Shown: piece after piece, positions 13,047 to 24,015 of the stretch
Layout: every line of letters starts with the position of its first letter
How positions within the stretch are numbered: the first letter of the stretch is position 1
Assembly (NCBI GenBank): GCA_002633025.1
Contig: NMRB01000004.1
Coordinates: 824,763-888,762, forward strand
Source: Notospermus geniculatus
Taxonomy: Eukaryota; Nemertea; Pilidiophora; Heteronemertea; Lineidae
DNA length: 64,000 bases
Reading direction: 5' to 3'
Made by a program: the position numbers and the translations under genes
The notes under the pieces: model-generated
The model's database searches: none
Seen by the model: only the letters and a program-made list of their open reading frames with translations
What the model was told of the DNA's origin: nothing

Positions 13047-13484
13047 CTATAGATCAAGACCCGGCAAACACTGTGAACGACTATCAAACACTCAATGCAT
13101 GTGTGATAGGGTGTGCAATACAAATTTCCAAGATTGAATGAATGGACTGCTCTAAAATAACACTCACAAACCTAAAGTAGTCAATGTGCCCAGAGCAAGA
13201 GTTGTAGGCACAGAACAGAGAGAAAACCAATAGATGGTATATTGTTAAGAAAACAGAAAGAACTGTCCCAGGAACCCCCAATGAGATCTATTAAAACATA
13301 CAAATCGGTTCACTTTGACCCAGTTTTTAATTGGGAACCAATTTTGTTTAGGCAGAACTGTGGACTTAACCTACCGGTAATCAGTGGAATAAATCAGATA
13401 ACAAAATAGCCCTGAAAGTGCCAACACTCCAGCAAGATTTCTGTGCGGCCAGTGGTGAAGTGGGACATTTGCAAAAGGTCATCC

Positions 13485-13592
13485 TGTCCCATCCTGAGGT
13501 GTGACACTTCCAAAGTCACCCATCCTGAGGTGGGACACTTCCGAAATCACCCACCCTGAGGTGGGACACTTCCATAAAGTCACCCCTCCTGC
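13485..13592. repeat. Threefold tandem repeat, unit about 36 bp
   Basis: The unit CATCCTGAGGTGGGACACTT, followed by CCAAAGTCACC-like sequence, occurs three times with small differences. It is a minisatellite-like array with no coding signal. Confidence 0.75.
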
Positions 13593-14845
13593 GGATATCA
13601 GTGGTAAACGCTCACTCCCTTCATCACCCCCCTCAGAACCACTGATTAATTGACCGACTTGTCGAAGTGATGGTGGAACTGAGGCTGCATGATGTACACC
13701 TGGCATAATACAGCACACATTGTGCACGGAATTTTGGAAGACGAAACCGATTAGGGAAAATTTTTGTCCAGAAGACCCTGAGATAGACAACCAGCAGAGA
13801 ATTTACCAGATGACAAGAGGAAGCTAAAGGAAGTAGAAGACCAACTTTACAAAACTCTGTACCCACCTTCTGTCCTTAGAACTCAAACCAAAGACATTTC
13901 CCATTCAATTTCCGACCACTGTACAGCCGAACTGCATCTACAACACTGAACAGCCAAATAGCGCCATCTCCAAACCCGACTTCACACTCTCCTGTATTGT
14001 TATGTAAATTGGGCTATTCTGGTGTCTCCTCAGTTTCGACAATGACAGGACACAGGTGGTTTAAGATGACACCGGGACATTTAGATGACATGAAGATGGG
14101 AGAGTGATGGTTGAATGGAGACCACAATATGGATTGTGATTGTTAACTGAAGTATAATGTGACATTATTGAAAAGCAGCTCATCAAGTCGCACACCGGTT
14201 TCAATTTCGATGGAGATACAAACAATTTCCCCTTGATTATGAAATACTGGAACTGGGCGGTTTTTGATAGAAACTGTAGAAAATTCATCTCCTTTGAAAA
14301 AGCAAGCGTAGTTTCCCTTCCACGTTCCTCCTCAACTCACTGGCCGAATCCTGACAGGAACAACTTCTTGTCAGCTTTCTAGGATGGCCAATCCTTATCA
14401 CATTTTGTATGATTTGCCGCTCTGCGTTGTGTCCCTGTATTGCCAAGTTCATCAACTGACAGAGTTACTAGCACGTAACATCACTTCACCCGAAGTTCAT
14501 TCCCAGGCAAGGCTCCTCTGGCCTCAAGCATCCATTGAGTACACAAAGCCAACAAACAGGGTACAATAGGGACAACTTCTCATAATTATCAGGGTCCAAA
14601 TAAAGCACAAAGAGGAGGCGGGGCTCTACTCCACGGCTGAACCCAAGGGTAGGAACTCATGACAGACAGCAAATAAGGGACCGTAATAATTAGGGGTAAA
14701 AAAGGGCACAGATTTACACCACAGATGGAGTGTTTGAAATAGAAAAGGGTCATTCCCTAAGGACCACAAAGTTTAACTTTCATGAATTTATAATGAGCGA
14801 GTTTTATCCTCAAAGATCAATGGTGCCATCTTTGAGGTTACCACT

Positions 14846-14951
14846 GGCTGATATTTATAAAAGCTAGCAAATGCTTTTACTTCAAATTTTGTAGTGCATT
14901 GGACAATGCTGTGCAAAGTAAAGCATTTGCTGACTTTTATGAATACCAGCC
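14846..14951. mobile_element. Inverted-repeat element, about 106 bp
   Basis: The left end GGCTGATATTTATAAAAGCT and the reverse complement of the right end, GGCTGGTATTCATAAAAGTC, match over roughly 40 bp, including AGCAAATGCTTT further in. No clear target duplication is visible, so the precise ends are uncertain. Confidence 0.55.
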
Positions 14952-15314
14952 ATATCTCAGCAAAGTACAGTTTTTATGCCTGTTTTATACCGGTCTGTAC
15001 CGACCCGCAGACGACCATTTCCAATCTCATTCAAATTCACCCCTGTGCTCGACCGATCAATCAAGGCTCGAATAAAGTATTTGGAACCAATTACAGACCC
15101 CATTGTGGGCTATGTCAATGGTTGAGAACAGGTTAGGCCTGAATGAATGGCGATATTTTTCCTTTTTGTTCCATTTGAAAGTAAAGGCCAATGGGTACAA
15201 GCCTATTCCAAACGACTGGTACAGCCAATGCCCATCACGGTTAATTTACATTTGGGTGGTCTCTTTTTCTGTCCATTCATTTTGTGAACAGTGCTGATCT
15301 ATCTTACTATACAT

Positions 15315-15712
15315 GTAAACTCCCTACGCAGTTGTGTATCGCGCCCCCTTCGGTTTACTCGCTCTCCACAACTGCTTTACTTCGTGGAAGTCGCCGCGTT
15401 TGGTCAACAGATGGCGTCAGGGCCTGGCGCGAGTTTTACAGCCTATCAGCACACTGCTTTCAGAACTCTTTGGCCCGTTGGCAACGGATGTTCTTGTGCT
15501 ACCATGGCTACGAACCGCTCGGCCAATGGCTACGAACCGCTGCGCCTAGCGGTGAGTTCGGGAACCAAACTAACCGGTTGCTCGGTGCTCTCATTGGTCG
15601 ACTCTCTCAGCGCCACCTGTTGACCTAACGCGGCGAATCTTACGAAGTTAAGCAGTTGTGGAGAGCGAGTAAACCGAAGGGGGCGCAATACACAACTGCG
15701 GAGGGAGTTTAC
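15315..15712. mobile_element. Long-TIR foldback element, about 398 bp
   Basis: Inverted repeats of roughly 110 bp with few mismatches start GTAAACTCCCTACGCAGTTG; the right end read on the other strand starts GTAAACTCCCTCCGCAGTTG. TATACAT occurs immediately outside each end (15308-15314 and 15713-15719), a 7-bp direct repeat, or 8 bp if the next G is counted. The centre holds a short direct repeat of GGCTACGAACCGCT. No transposase is encoded. The 7-8 bp duplication could fit hAT or a similar family; I cannot assign it. Confidence 0.75.
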
Positions 15713-15949
15713 TATACATGGTGCTGATCAACGTCCAAATATAGGCCTACGTGGAAAAATCACGACCATTTTCAGCAGCAAAACTAGTTAACGGTGGCGA
15801 GTAAATAGAAGCCTGATGCACTGAGACAGCAGGCACAAGGTACATCAGCATCAAGTTTGAAGAATTTTTGAACATGCCAAAATACTCTCGAGATGTTGAT
15901 GATCAATTAGTCAGTTAATCAATCAATCAAACAAATGTCAATCACTTAC

Positions 15950-16021
15950 CAACCAAGAGGTACACTAGAGCCAAATTTGAAGTTTCTAGACATCTGTCGG
16001 TGTCACCATACATGTACGTGC
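15950..16021 (-). other. Candidate minus-strand 72-bp exon, unknown gene
   Basis: On the minus strand, a strong pyrimidine tract TTTACTCTGCTTCCTTTTCTAG precedes 72 bases ending in a GTAAGT donor. One frame is open and reads TYMYGDTDRCLETSNLALVY then LLV. The length is a multiple of three. A weakly similar AGGTACATCAG...AAGTTTGAAG sequence at about 15,840 suggests part of this may belong to an old repeat, which lowers confidence. Confidence 0.25.
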
Positions 16022-16634
16022 CTAGAAAAGGAAGCAGAGTAAATGTATGCGTTGCTAACAACAATGAAGAGACCACATAAAGAAACAGGAAATATCCTGA
16101 ATTTTATGCAAGGTCAATCAGTCCTCCGGAAATTTCAAAATCAAAATTTCAAAGTGAAAATATTTGATAAATGGATGGCCTGTGTATGACCCCCGTTTGA
16201 TGATATGGTCAATTTACCCTGAATCTGCTGAAGAAACTCCCATGATAAATGACTATCAATTTGCACAAAGGAAAATGAAGGGCATGAAATCGGGAGGAAA
16301 TAATCCTTGTATGGTTTAGATCCAGATTTTGGGTGGTGCATGCAGGCCCAACTCTAACCTCTGCTATATACACGAGCGCCTTTTTTTCAATCACTCTGCA
16401 TTCTCACCGTAAATGTTAGGGCTAACAAACGACAGGTCTTAAATTGAGGCAAAATTAGATGAGATTTTCCACTCTCCAATCTCTCAAATCAAAGAATAAA
16501 CCATTGCCTTGAACAAATAGTATGTTGAAAACACGGCATTGCATTACCAATTCCAGACAATTTATTCAGGTATGTGAATACATGTAAATGACTCAACGAA
16601 CAGGTAGATGTTGACATGAGTACCGGTACCATAA

Positions 16635-16874
16635 GGGCCATTTAGACGACAAGCCAAAAAACCACATTCAGATTCGATCCGACTGGATCCGATCGACCCG
16701 CATCGGGTCTCATTTGCGTTTAGACGAGATTTGAATGTGGTCGTATGTCGTGGTCCAATGCGGTCCAAAATCCACATTGGACTGCATTGGGTAGCGTTTA
16801 CACGCAAGAGTTTTGAACCACAATCGGATTCGATCGGATCGCATGTGGATTTTTGTCTGTCGTCTGAACGGCCC
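16635..16874. mobile_element. MITE with TAA target duplication, 240 bp
   Basis: Inverted ends: left GGGCCATTTAGACGACAAGC, right (other strand) GGGCCGTTCAGACGACAGAC, with similarity continuing through CCACAT and GATCCGA-rich sequence for about 50 bp. TAA flanks both ends (16632-16634 and 16875-16877). The pattern is PIF/Harbinger-like. There is no coding capacity. Confidence 0.75.
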
Positions 16875-17312
16875 TAATGTAAAACAATTTTCTTCGGTTA
16901 TGTCAATCCAAAAATGATATGTGTGGCCTTGCTCAATCAAACTTTCTTTGCAGCAAAGGCTTGTTTGGTGACAGTCTTTTGTGACAAACTGACATAGGAC
17001 TTCTTGGTGTTTATATCAAACTTTTGTAACACACAGTCATACCTACTTGTAATTTAAATGAGGCACCCAAGCCTGCAATAAATGAAGATACTGTATGATA
17101 CAATACAATATGTACAACAGGAATTGCGCTGTGAATTGAATTCAGGAAATTGATCACCTTGGGTGGAACCTCTTGTGTGCAGCAAAATGTTAACAAATGC
17201 CACTACAAAACACTTTGCGTTAAAAAATAACCACCACTTATCCAGTGGAGGGCCTGAATCATAGGGGATACATTGTATCTATTGTATCTATTTTTGATTG
17301 TATGTATGTGAA

Positions 17313-17388
17313 CACGGATGTAGCCAGTTACATGTCAAACTGTACGAAGGCACGGATGTAGCCAGTTACATGTCAAACTGTACGAAGG
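17313..17388. repeat. 38-bp direct duplication
   Basis: Two adjacent identical copies of a 38-bp unit starting CACGGATGTAGCCAGTTACA (17313-17350 and 17351-17388). It looks like a recent local duplication. Confidence 0.9.
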
Positions 17389-18300
17389 ATAGAAGTACAT
17401 GAATGACTTAACAGCCAGAACTCGCATTTGACAAGCAGCATTTGCTCAATGTTCCCACCAAAAAGTATACTCACACATAGGACAAGAGAGATCAAAGAAG
17501 CCACTGAATATAAACAACAAGTTGAGGTCAAGGTATCCCTGAATCAACCAAGTCAACAACGCTGGTCACCTCTGGTTTACTTTTCCTTCACTTTTTAAAC
17601 CGATCCGATCCAATCTGTTCCCAGCCAATGATCCAAACAATGCCAGACCATTTATGCACCACGCGAATCAAAGTAGACTATTTTCATACTCAAACAGGCA
17701 AGGCCACCCAGTATTGTTATGTTTTGGCCGCTAAGGCCACAGGACACTGGACAGCTGCCATGATTTGGGGGAATAATAATCTTATAGAAGCCATTCAGGT
17801 GCGAGACGAAATTGCCAAATAAGGCCAGAAGTAATGATCTGCGTGGCTAGGGGCGGGCCAATGTGCACACTAGGGGCCGTATGCATAAAACATCTTGTTA
17901 AGTGTAAAATTTCCCTTAAACATGTTAAACTATTGTTCCAAACAAAAGATAAGGGATTAAGATATGTGTGACGGTCTAGGAAAACCCGTTGGAAGTCATT
18001 GAGGCCCGTATTCAATAAGGGCGTTCAGCTAAATCAGCGTACAAATTCTGCATTACACAGGTTATAGGCCTAGAAACTATTGTTCTACGTTCTGTAAGCT
18101 GCCTGATCTCTGGCATTTTGGTCTCACTCCACAGTTAGGTGAACACAGGTCAAAATGGCCCTCAAAATCAGCTTCCTTGTAATACTGTAGATGTCACTTT
18201 ACGTCACCAGACCACCAAATTATGCTCGAAAACAGNTTATTTCATCTGAAATCATCATAAAATACAATAAAAGTAGCAAATATTTATCAGAGAAATGTCA
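17389..18300. other. Intergenic DNA upstream of STARD7
   Basis: No gene seen. Two sequences that resemble isolated ends of miniature elements occur (GGGGCCGTATGCATAAA near 17,874 and GAGGCCCGTATTCAATAAG near 18,000), but no matching opposite ends were found. One ambiguous base is at 18236. Confidence 0.5.
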
Positions 18301-18687
18301 TTTCTTCAGAACTACTTTTACCGCGGAAGTAGTTCTTCCACACCGGCGCTGTGAGGCGCGACGCATCACATAACCCTACGCAAAATGGCGGATTTGACTG
18401 TTGTTCGTCAGGGTCACAAACCGACGCAACGTCACCAGGTTTTTTGGAGGCTTGTGCCCTGTTGTTCAGGTTGTATGGCGGCGTTATCCATTTCCTACTG
18501 ATGACGTCATCCCCCTCCTCCTGACTTGACCTCGATCACGCCGACCCGACGTGATCGGAGAAAGCAGCACTGAGCATGCTGAGCATGGTTGTCGCCTAGG
18601 CATGCTAGGACGATCCGGCGCCGGTGTCGTATTTTCGTGTCGATTTGTACCGAACAGAGCTGAAAATACAGCAGTAATAGTGTAGCC
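18301..18687 (+). promoter_or_regulatory. Probable STARD7 promoter and 5' UTR
   Basis: The 390 bp upstream of the STARD7 start codon are richer in CpG than the surroundings. They contain CCGCGGAAGT at 18321-18330, an ETS/GABP-like core, and AAAATGGCGG at 18382-18391, a textbook YY1-type site often found at TATA-less housekeeping promoters. No TATA box stands out. The transcription start cannot be placed from sequence alone. Confidence 0.5.
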
Positions 18688-19106
18688 ATGGTGTATAAAG
18701 AACTCCTTAGCTCAGCAAAGCTGTTTTGTAAGCAGTCCTTGAAAGCACACTGCAGAAATCAGGTGTTGTTTCGGGAGGAATTTTCGCTGGTTCGTGATTC
18801 TGCGTCCAGACTCTGCAGACACCCAACCTTGAAAAAAGTTGCAGTTGCATGCAATGAAAAACTGAACATTTTAGGTGAAGTGTTTGCCAAGCAGTGTAAT
18901 GCCTTGGTTGCCTTGCGAGTGCGGAGAACAGCTCAGATTTTGCATTTGTATAACAGATTGTACAATGAAAAGACATTGAAGTTTGTGGTTTCCAAGTTCG
19001 GACAGCAGTTCTTACACAATTCAAAGGGACGACCTCTTCATTTCCTGTTCGGAGCAAGTTTGTTTTCATGGGTGAACGAGAAAGTCACTGAGAGTGAATT
19101 AGACCA
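18688..19106 (+). CDS. STARD7: STARD7 exon 1 (mitochondrial-targeting N-terminus)
   Basis: Encodes the first 139 residues plus two bases. It is arginine/lysine-rich, has few acidic residues near the start and can form amphipathic helices, as expected for a mitochondrial presequence. It ends at CA before GTAAGT. The conserved RVRR...LYNRLYNE block lies at about residues 78-94. The N-terminal extension is longer than the vertebrate one. Confidence 0.92.
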
Positions 19107-22100
19107 GTAAGTATGCAGTGTCACCCGATGTGAGTTCATGCCGTCGTTGGCTGTGTCGGCAGGCTATTCTACATGTAAGTAGGCGGCGGTTTCTCATCTC
19201 CGAATTATAACAACAGGAGTCTGTGTTCGGGTGGACTGTCTTCCTGTCTAGCAACAGCATGACTATGAGATGTTGATGGTGCAGCAATAATGTCAACAAA
19301 ATGCGAGATGTTATGGCCAACTCAACACCTCATATTTGCATTTCAGGCCTTTCTGATTGTGACAACTGTACATCTAAATTATTGAGTGTTTTCTTTTGAA
19401 TTTCAGATGTGAAAGTGACATCCAATACATCCAGTTCAATCCTGCTCAGCGAAACTGTGATTCGCACTTGGCCAAAGAAAAATGGGAACAGATCATAGAC
19501 AGAGAACATCTCCAAGTGTGGAGAAAACCAATACCAAACAGTTACCTCTATGAATACAAAGGTGAGACTCGGGCTGGGCCACTCTCAGAATCGGACCTCT
19601 GAAGTGCAGAGTCCAGTCCTTCCACCTTTGTTTGTTGTCTTCCTCTTCAAGTTCAAGGATCTGCAGTGGTATTTGTCGATCTCTGTGCACTAACAAGCAT
19701 TAAACTAGGCCTAGGCTACAGTCACTGAGTAGAATTGAGTCCCTTAGACTGACAAGACTGCCAGACTGGACCAGTGATAAATTCACATGTCAAACATAAC
19801 CAACATTATGTTGGCCATTTTGTTTACTTTTTTGTATCTCCATGTCCAAATATCTCTTTTCAGTGTGTGGCAGATACTTTGATATTCCACCCAGGGCTTT
19901 CTTCAGTATTCAGGTGAGTACCGACATTAGAGATCAGTTCGGGAAAGTTCCAAAATTGGAAGCGTTTCCGACTTTGGAAACGTTTCTTTTTTTGGAAGCT
20001 ATTTTCGATTCCAATATAGCGGGAACGTTTTCGAATTTGGAAGCCAAGAGATAGAGATTCTGGCGGAACTGAGCCTTTTGATGATGATAATAGATGATTA
20101 TCGATGATTGCAGCCAACTTACGCCAGCAATTCAGATTTCACGCCGTGGAATACAAGGTCACAGGTGCTGCCATCTGTTAGTGGAAAAAAACACTTCCCG
20201 ATTTTTGCTTTTCATATCCCGATTGGGCCTAACGTGCAAGAAGGCCTACAAAGATTCCGATATCGGAATCGAAAACCGCTTCCGAAAAAGGAAACGTTTC
20301 CAATATCGGAATCGCTGGGCTTCCAAAATCAGAAACGTTTCCAAATTTGGAACTTTCCCGAACTGAGATGGGCGCTCTCTTGGACCAGAGGCATTCAAAA
20401 AGTTCTGCCATACAAGTCTCATTCATTTCTGTTGCCGTTGTGCCTCTCGAGCAGGCAGGACCTGAGTTATCCTGTGAGGATATTCACAATGACATACCAG
20501 TAGGGTAATTCCCCTCTTCCAGGTTTTTCTTAAGTCAAAGACTGAATTCCACTACAGAGACATGTAAATGGCATTTGTCTATTGAGTAGTGGTCCACCAT
20601 CTTTGACCCATCACTATTGGGGTCGTGCTGGTTGTGACGACTCCTGGACTATGTCCTGGTGAAGTCATACTTTAATGCAGAATTGACCAGTATGTCTGGT
20701 ACTGTGGAGTGCAGACCATTCAGTTCCACCTGTTGGACTTGATCTTAGGTGAACATCGGGGTCAATAACATGATAAAACCAGATCCAAGTATCTGGTCAT
20801 TGAAGTCAATAATGGTATAATGTGGAAAACATCTGGGGCATCACATGATTGATGAGTACTTTAGGTGTTATTGGGAACTTGGAAGGTCAAAGTAGAAGTA
20901 TGCTGAATGAGTGTTGGCTGGGTTATGAAATCGACTTGTGTTGTTGTCAACAAACTTTTTTATACTTTGCCACCCAAAATCATGCACTGACCAATGCATT
21001 ACTGAAAAAGAATCTAAACACGAATCCAGGTTACTAGGACGTATGTAGGTCAATATGTTAAAGAGTTGATCTTGTGTGACATCAATTTTCAGTCTGGCCA
21101 TGATTGCCTGCAATTAATTGGTTGTGGCTACATTGCAATTTGCTGTAAAATTGCTGTTAATCATGATGTTATCAGAAAAAACTATTTCCACCGGTAATTT
21201 CTGTTTCAAAGTCCGGTAATCCAACAAAGTGTAGATGTTCCCCCTCCACCTCCCCACACTGTCTTAACATCACTATGGGCAAAAGTGCCTGATTGCTTGA
21301 TGTCGGAGAAGGCTACATGTAGTACATGTAGGCTACAGTATTCTAACTTTGTCCTTGTCATCACCTTCCAGACAGACCTTGAGTACCGGAAACAGTGGGA
21401 CCGACTTGTGATAAAATTAGACCGTGTTGAAAAAGATGAAGACTCAGGCTCGGAGGTCATACATTGGATAATGCACTATCCTGTGAGTGTTATTGAAAAT
21501 GTGGAGGATGTACATCAAGCAGTGTTCGTTCTGTAGAAAATGAATCATGTTGCCTTGGGTTGTGGCAACTGAAGTTCTTCATTGTGTATGACCTACATAG
21601 CATCTGACAGTGAAGTTCATGACATCTAAAAGAAGAGTTTGAGGTATCTAACAGAGGAAGATGGAAGAATAATTGTGGGAAACAAATATTTCACTAAACC
21701 CATCAACATTGAACTTCGAACTCACAACAATGGGTTGGGGGACTGTGATTGTGTTCAGACTGGAGGAATCATTAATCGAGCTGTAATTTACCTTCTTTCA
21801 GTTTCCAATGTACAGCAGAGAATATGTCTTCCTTCGAAGAATAAGAGTAAGTAGTTCCATTCCAAGTGATGGGATACAAAATGACAAGATAGAAACACTA
21901 ATTGGCCCTCATATCAAAGTCAGTCGAGGTGTGACAGTGGCTGGAATTGTGTGTCGGTTCTCTTTGCTGTACCCACATTGTGGAGCTCGACGCCAAGTTG
22001 CTGATGATAATTGATGTGTGATGTCGTATTCTTGATTGCAGCCTTATGTGAGGTCCCTCAAACCTTCTTTACTTACGCAACAAGCCATAAACGAAGATTA

Positions 22101-23006
22101 GTTCACAAGAAATTAATTTGTTGTCATAATCTGTTTGTACATTTCAGGTTGATCCTGAATCGAAGACCATGGTGCTCGTATCCCGCGCAACTGTCCATCC
22201 CCACATCCCTGAGACGAAAAAACATGTCCGCGTCCATACATACAACTCTAAGATGGTGATAAAAGCTCACTCGAGCTTTGATGAGAATGGATTCGATTAT
22301 ATTCTGACATATTTTGATGATCCTCAGTCAGCTATACCATCAGGGGCATATAACTGGATGGCGAGCACAGGTATGGCTGTCTGTTTCTCATTGAATGAGG
22401 TTATCACCACTTCTCCACGGAAAGATGTCGCTGCGACCGTATCAGGCCTTTTCATTGTCTTCAGGATGTCATCTCTGTGGCAATACGAGGTGCAAACATG
22501 AAGCCACAATGTCAGGGTAGTGTGATTGCTGACGTTCCATACAACGTCACAGTGGAAAAGTTGATACGGTCGCAGCGCCATCTAATGATAGAAAAAGAAT
22601 GGCTACAACCCCATTGGGAACTGACTGCCGAATATGGCATAAATAGTAGACTCTGTCTGTCTGTGGTGCAACAGGAAGAAACCAGACCAGGTGGAGGAAC
22701 CTGCGCTGTCGAAGAGAGCCGCCCTTTCTGTTCCATGAAGAGCACATCTGACGGTTGAATGATCAGTTGACATCCTGAGGTATCGATCTCCCATGGAGTT
22801 GAACTCGCACTCAGGTATTATCCATCCGGAAGATCCTCTGATGATGTCTAGAATGAATCCCGTAGTTATCTTTTCCTCTTCTTGCAGGAGTTCCAGACTT
22901 TGTGAACCAGCTTCACTCTGCTGCAAAAAAACTTCATGAAAGCAAACATGGAAATCGTGGACGATCAGGAATTGCGCAGGGAAATGACGTGCCTTTATAT
23001 TCCTAG
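18688..23006 (+). CDS. STARD7: STARD7, START-domain phosphatidylcholine transfer protein (whole gene, 7 coding exons)
   Basis: Seven exons join in frame into about 373 residues; vertebrate STARD7 is about 370. STARD7 binds phosphatidylcholine in a START-domain pocket and carries it to mitochondria, with both cytosolic and mitochondrial intermembrane-space forms known. Family evidence: the N-terminal half carries ALRVRRTAQILHLYNRLYNE, closely matching the vertebrate RVRRAQQIAQLYGRLYSE stretch, then a hydrophobic patch (HFLFGASLFSW) where vertebrates have a membrane-anchor or presequence segment. The START domain follows with WRKPIPNSYLYEY, LEYRKQWDRLVIKL, GSEVIHWIMHYP, PMYSREYVFLRR, MVLVSRATVHP and FDENGFDYILTY. 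Exons: 18688-19106, 19407-19561, 19864-19913, 21372-21482, 21802-21846, 22148-22370, 22888-23006. All have GT-AG borders and compatible phases. The start codon lies in a good context (GCCATGG). Confidence 0.95.
19407..19561 (+). CDS. STARD7: STARD7 exon 2 (start of START domain)
   Basis: Follows TTTGAATTTCAG and ends at G before GTGAGA. It encodes KEKWEQIIDREHLQVWRKPI and PNSYLYEYK, the first helix and strands of the START fold. The acidic linker that precedes this domain in vertebrates is shorter here. Confidence 0.93.
19864..19913 (+). CDS. STARD7: STARD7 exon 3
   Basis: A 50-bp exon after TCTCTTTTCAG ending CAG before GTGAGT. It encodes VCGRYFDIPPRAFFSIQ, matching the vertebrate VFGTYTDVTPRQFFNVQ segment. 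The preceding exon supplies the first base of the valine codon. Confidence 0.93.
19935..20365. mobile_element. Foldback element in STARD7 intron 3
   Basis: Inverted repeats of about 110 bp start CAGTTCGGGAAAGTTCCAAA on the left; the right end on the other strand begins CAGTTCGGGAAAGTTCCAAA too. AGAT occurs immediately outside each end (19931-19934 and 20366-20369). The arms contain many internal short palindromes built from GGAAACGTTTCC and GATTCCGATATCGGAATC-like words, so the transcript could fold strongly. It begins only 22 bp after the exon 3 donor. Confidence 0.75.
21372..21482 (+). CDS. STARD7: STARD7 exon 4
   Basis: 37 codons after CACCTTCCAG, ending CCT before GTGAGT. It encodes TDLEYRKQWDRLVIKLDRVE, then GSEVIHWIMHYP, close to the vertebrate core of the START domain (DTEYRKKWDALVIKL, GSEVLHWVTHFP). 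Confidence 0.95.
21802..21846 (+). CDS. STARD7: STARD7 exon 5 (45 bp)
   Basis: A 15-codon exon after CTTCTTTCAG, encoding FPMYSREYVFLRRIR, ending before GTAAGT. It matches the vertebrate YPMYSRDYVYVRRYS segment of the lipid-binding domain. Confidence 0.95.
22148..22370 (+). CDS. STARD7: STARD7 exon 6 (C-terminal half of START domain)
   Basis: 74 codons plus one base. It encodes VDPESKTMVLVSRATVHPHI, VHTYNSKMVIKAHSSFDENG, FDYILTYFDDPQSAIPSG and YNWMAST, the last strands and start of the C-terminal helix. The donor is G before GTATGG. Confidence 0.95.
22665..22760 (-). mobile_element. SINE (family B) fragment in STARD7 intron 6, antisense
   Basis: Read on the minus strand it contains AAAGGGCGGCTCTCTTCGAC and CAGGTTCCTCCACCTGGTCT, the same body sequence as the copies at 33,166 and 51,580. 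The tRNA-like head is not recognisable here, so it is probably truncated. Confidence 0.55.
22888..23006 (+). CDS. STARD7: STARD7 exon 7, stop codon
   Basis: After CTTCTTGCAG it encodes VPDFVNQLHSAAKKL, aligning with vertebrate MPDFLEKLHMATLKA (C-terminal START helix), then a basic tail ending VPLYS and a TAG stop at 23004-23006. The tail is shorter than in vertebrates and not conserved with them. Confidence 0.93.
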
Positions 23007-24015
23007 CGTGACCATTCATCTTGGAATATTCATGTGACTGAAACAAGTCTGTGCTCTGCCAGAATTCCAAGCTGTGGAGACACAAATATGCAAAGAAGTC
23101 TTGCCACATGTGAGAATGATGACAGAGACAGCAGAGATGAAAACAGCAATAAATAATGTCATGTTAAAGTCAGTGCGATGAAGTGGACCAGTAGTATACA
23201 CTGCTCTTGTGGTTGGCTCCAACAGTGTCTTCAGGCTTGGTTTTTTCTAAGATTTTGGTGTGTCAACTAGAGAAGTGAGGAGCTGTAAGCTGTGTGCTAA
23301 ATAAATAGCGAGAATCATGGTGTGAAAATTTTGTTTGGTTTATAGCTGTAGAATTCTCCATTTTGTCATTAGCATAGCAGCCTTCGTTAATTTTGCTGAT
23401 ATGTTCAACATTTAAAGTTTTTCTGTGAAGAATTGTAGGGTCAGATCTTGCTGCATTTGGTTGGTTCATCTATCAATATGAACTGATCTACCATCCAGGA
23501 TAGAAGTACTAGTACATGTACTTCAATACAGTAGTACTGATAATCTAGGCCGTTTCAGGCTTTAAGCGTGTTGGCTGGCATTAGGCAACAACTGATGGCT
23601 GATAGTGAGCTTAGCTGACAGAATTGCATTGTACAGTAAACCAGATAGTAAGTTTTTCATTTGAACTAAATGCTGTATATTTTGCCTTCGGGAGTGTGGA
23701 TGTCTACATGTAATTTCTTCTCAAGCAGGCTCGGTGCTGGTCAGGTTGTGATATATTGCCTCAAACCCATGTTTCATTATGTTCTGTGGTGACCAGACTG
23801 ATATAGTACCATCTTTGCTTGGCACACCACAGCTTATGACACTGTATTATGGAAATTCGCAAATAGATCAAACTCTCTCAGTGTATCACTTCTGCTTTGT
23901 ATAATGATATTTGTATTGTTGTAAATAGATAGTAGTTGCTGTAGTTCAAAGATTACAGAATGCTTCAGTCTGTCAGGTTTTTTGTGACAGAGCGTCTTTT
24001 GTAAAGACAATAAAC
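23007..24015 (+). other. Probable STARD7 3' UTR
   Basis: Non-coding DNA after the stop codon. AATAAA signals lie at 23299-23304 and 24009-24014. The second is followed by a TGT-containing stretch (CTCTTTGTAACAC) and is the better end. Two transcript ends are possible. Confidence 0.5.
24009..24014 (+). terminator. Poly(A) signal, probable STARD7 end
   Basis: A canonical AATAAA about 1 kb after the stop, with T/G-containing sequence within 30 bp. An upstream alternative is at 23299-23304. Confidence 0.5.

Larger units (their letters stand above)
12417..14845. other. Intergenic DNA with short tandem repeats
   Basis: No assignable gene. A GGGTTGAATCCTA at about 12,550 resembles a tRNA B box but has no convincing partner. 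The stretch includes a candidate minus-strand exon at 12964-13046 and a threefold tandem repeat at 13485-13592. Confidence 0.5.
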
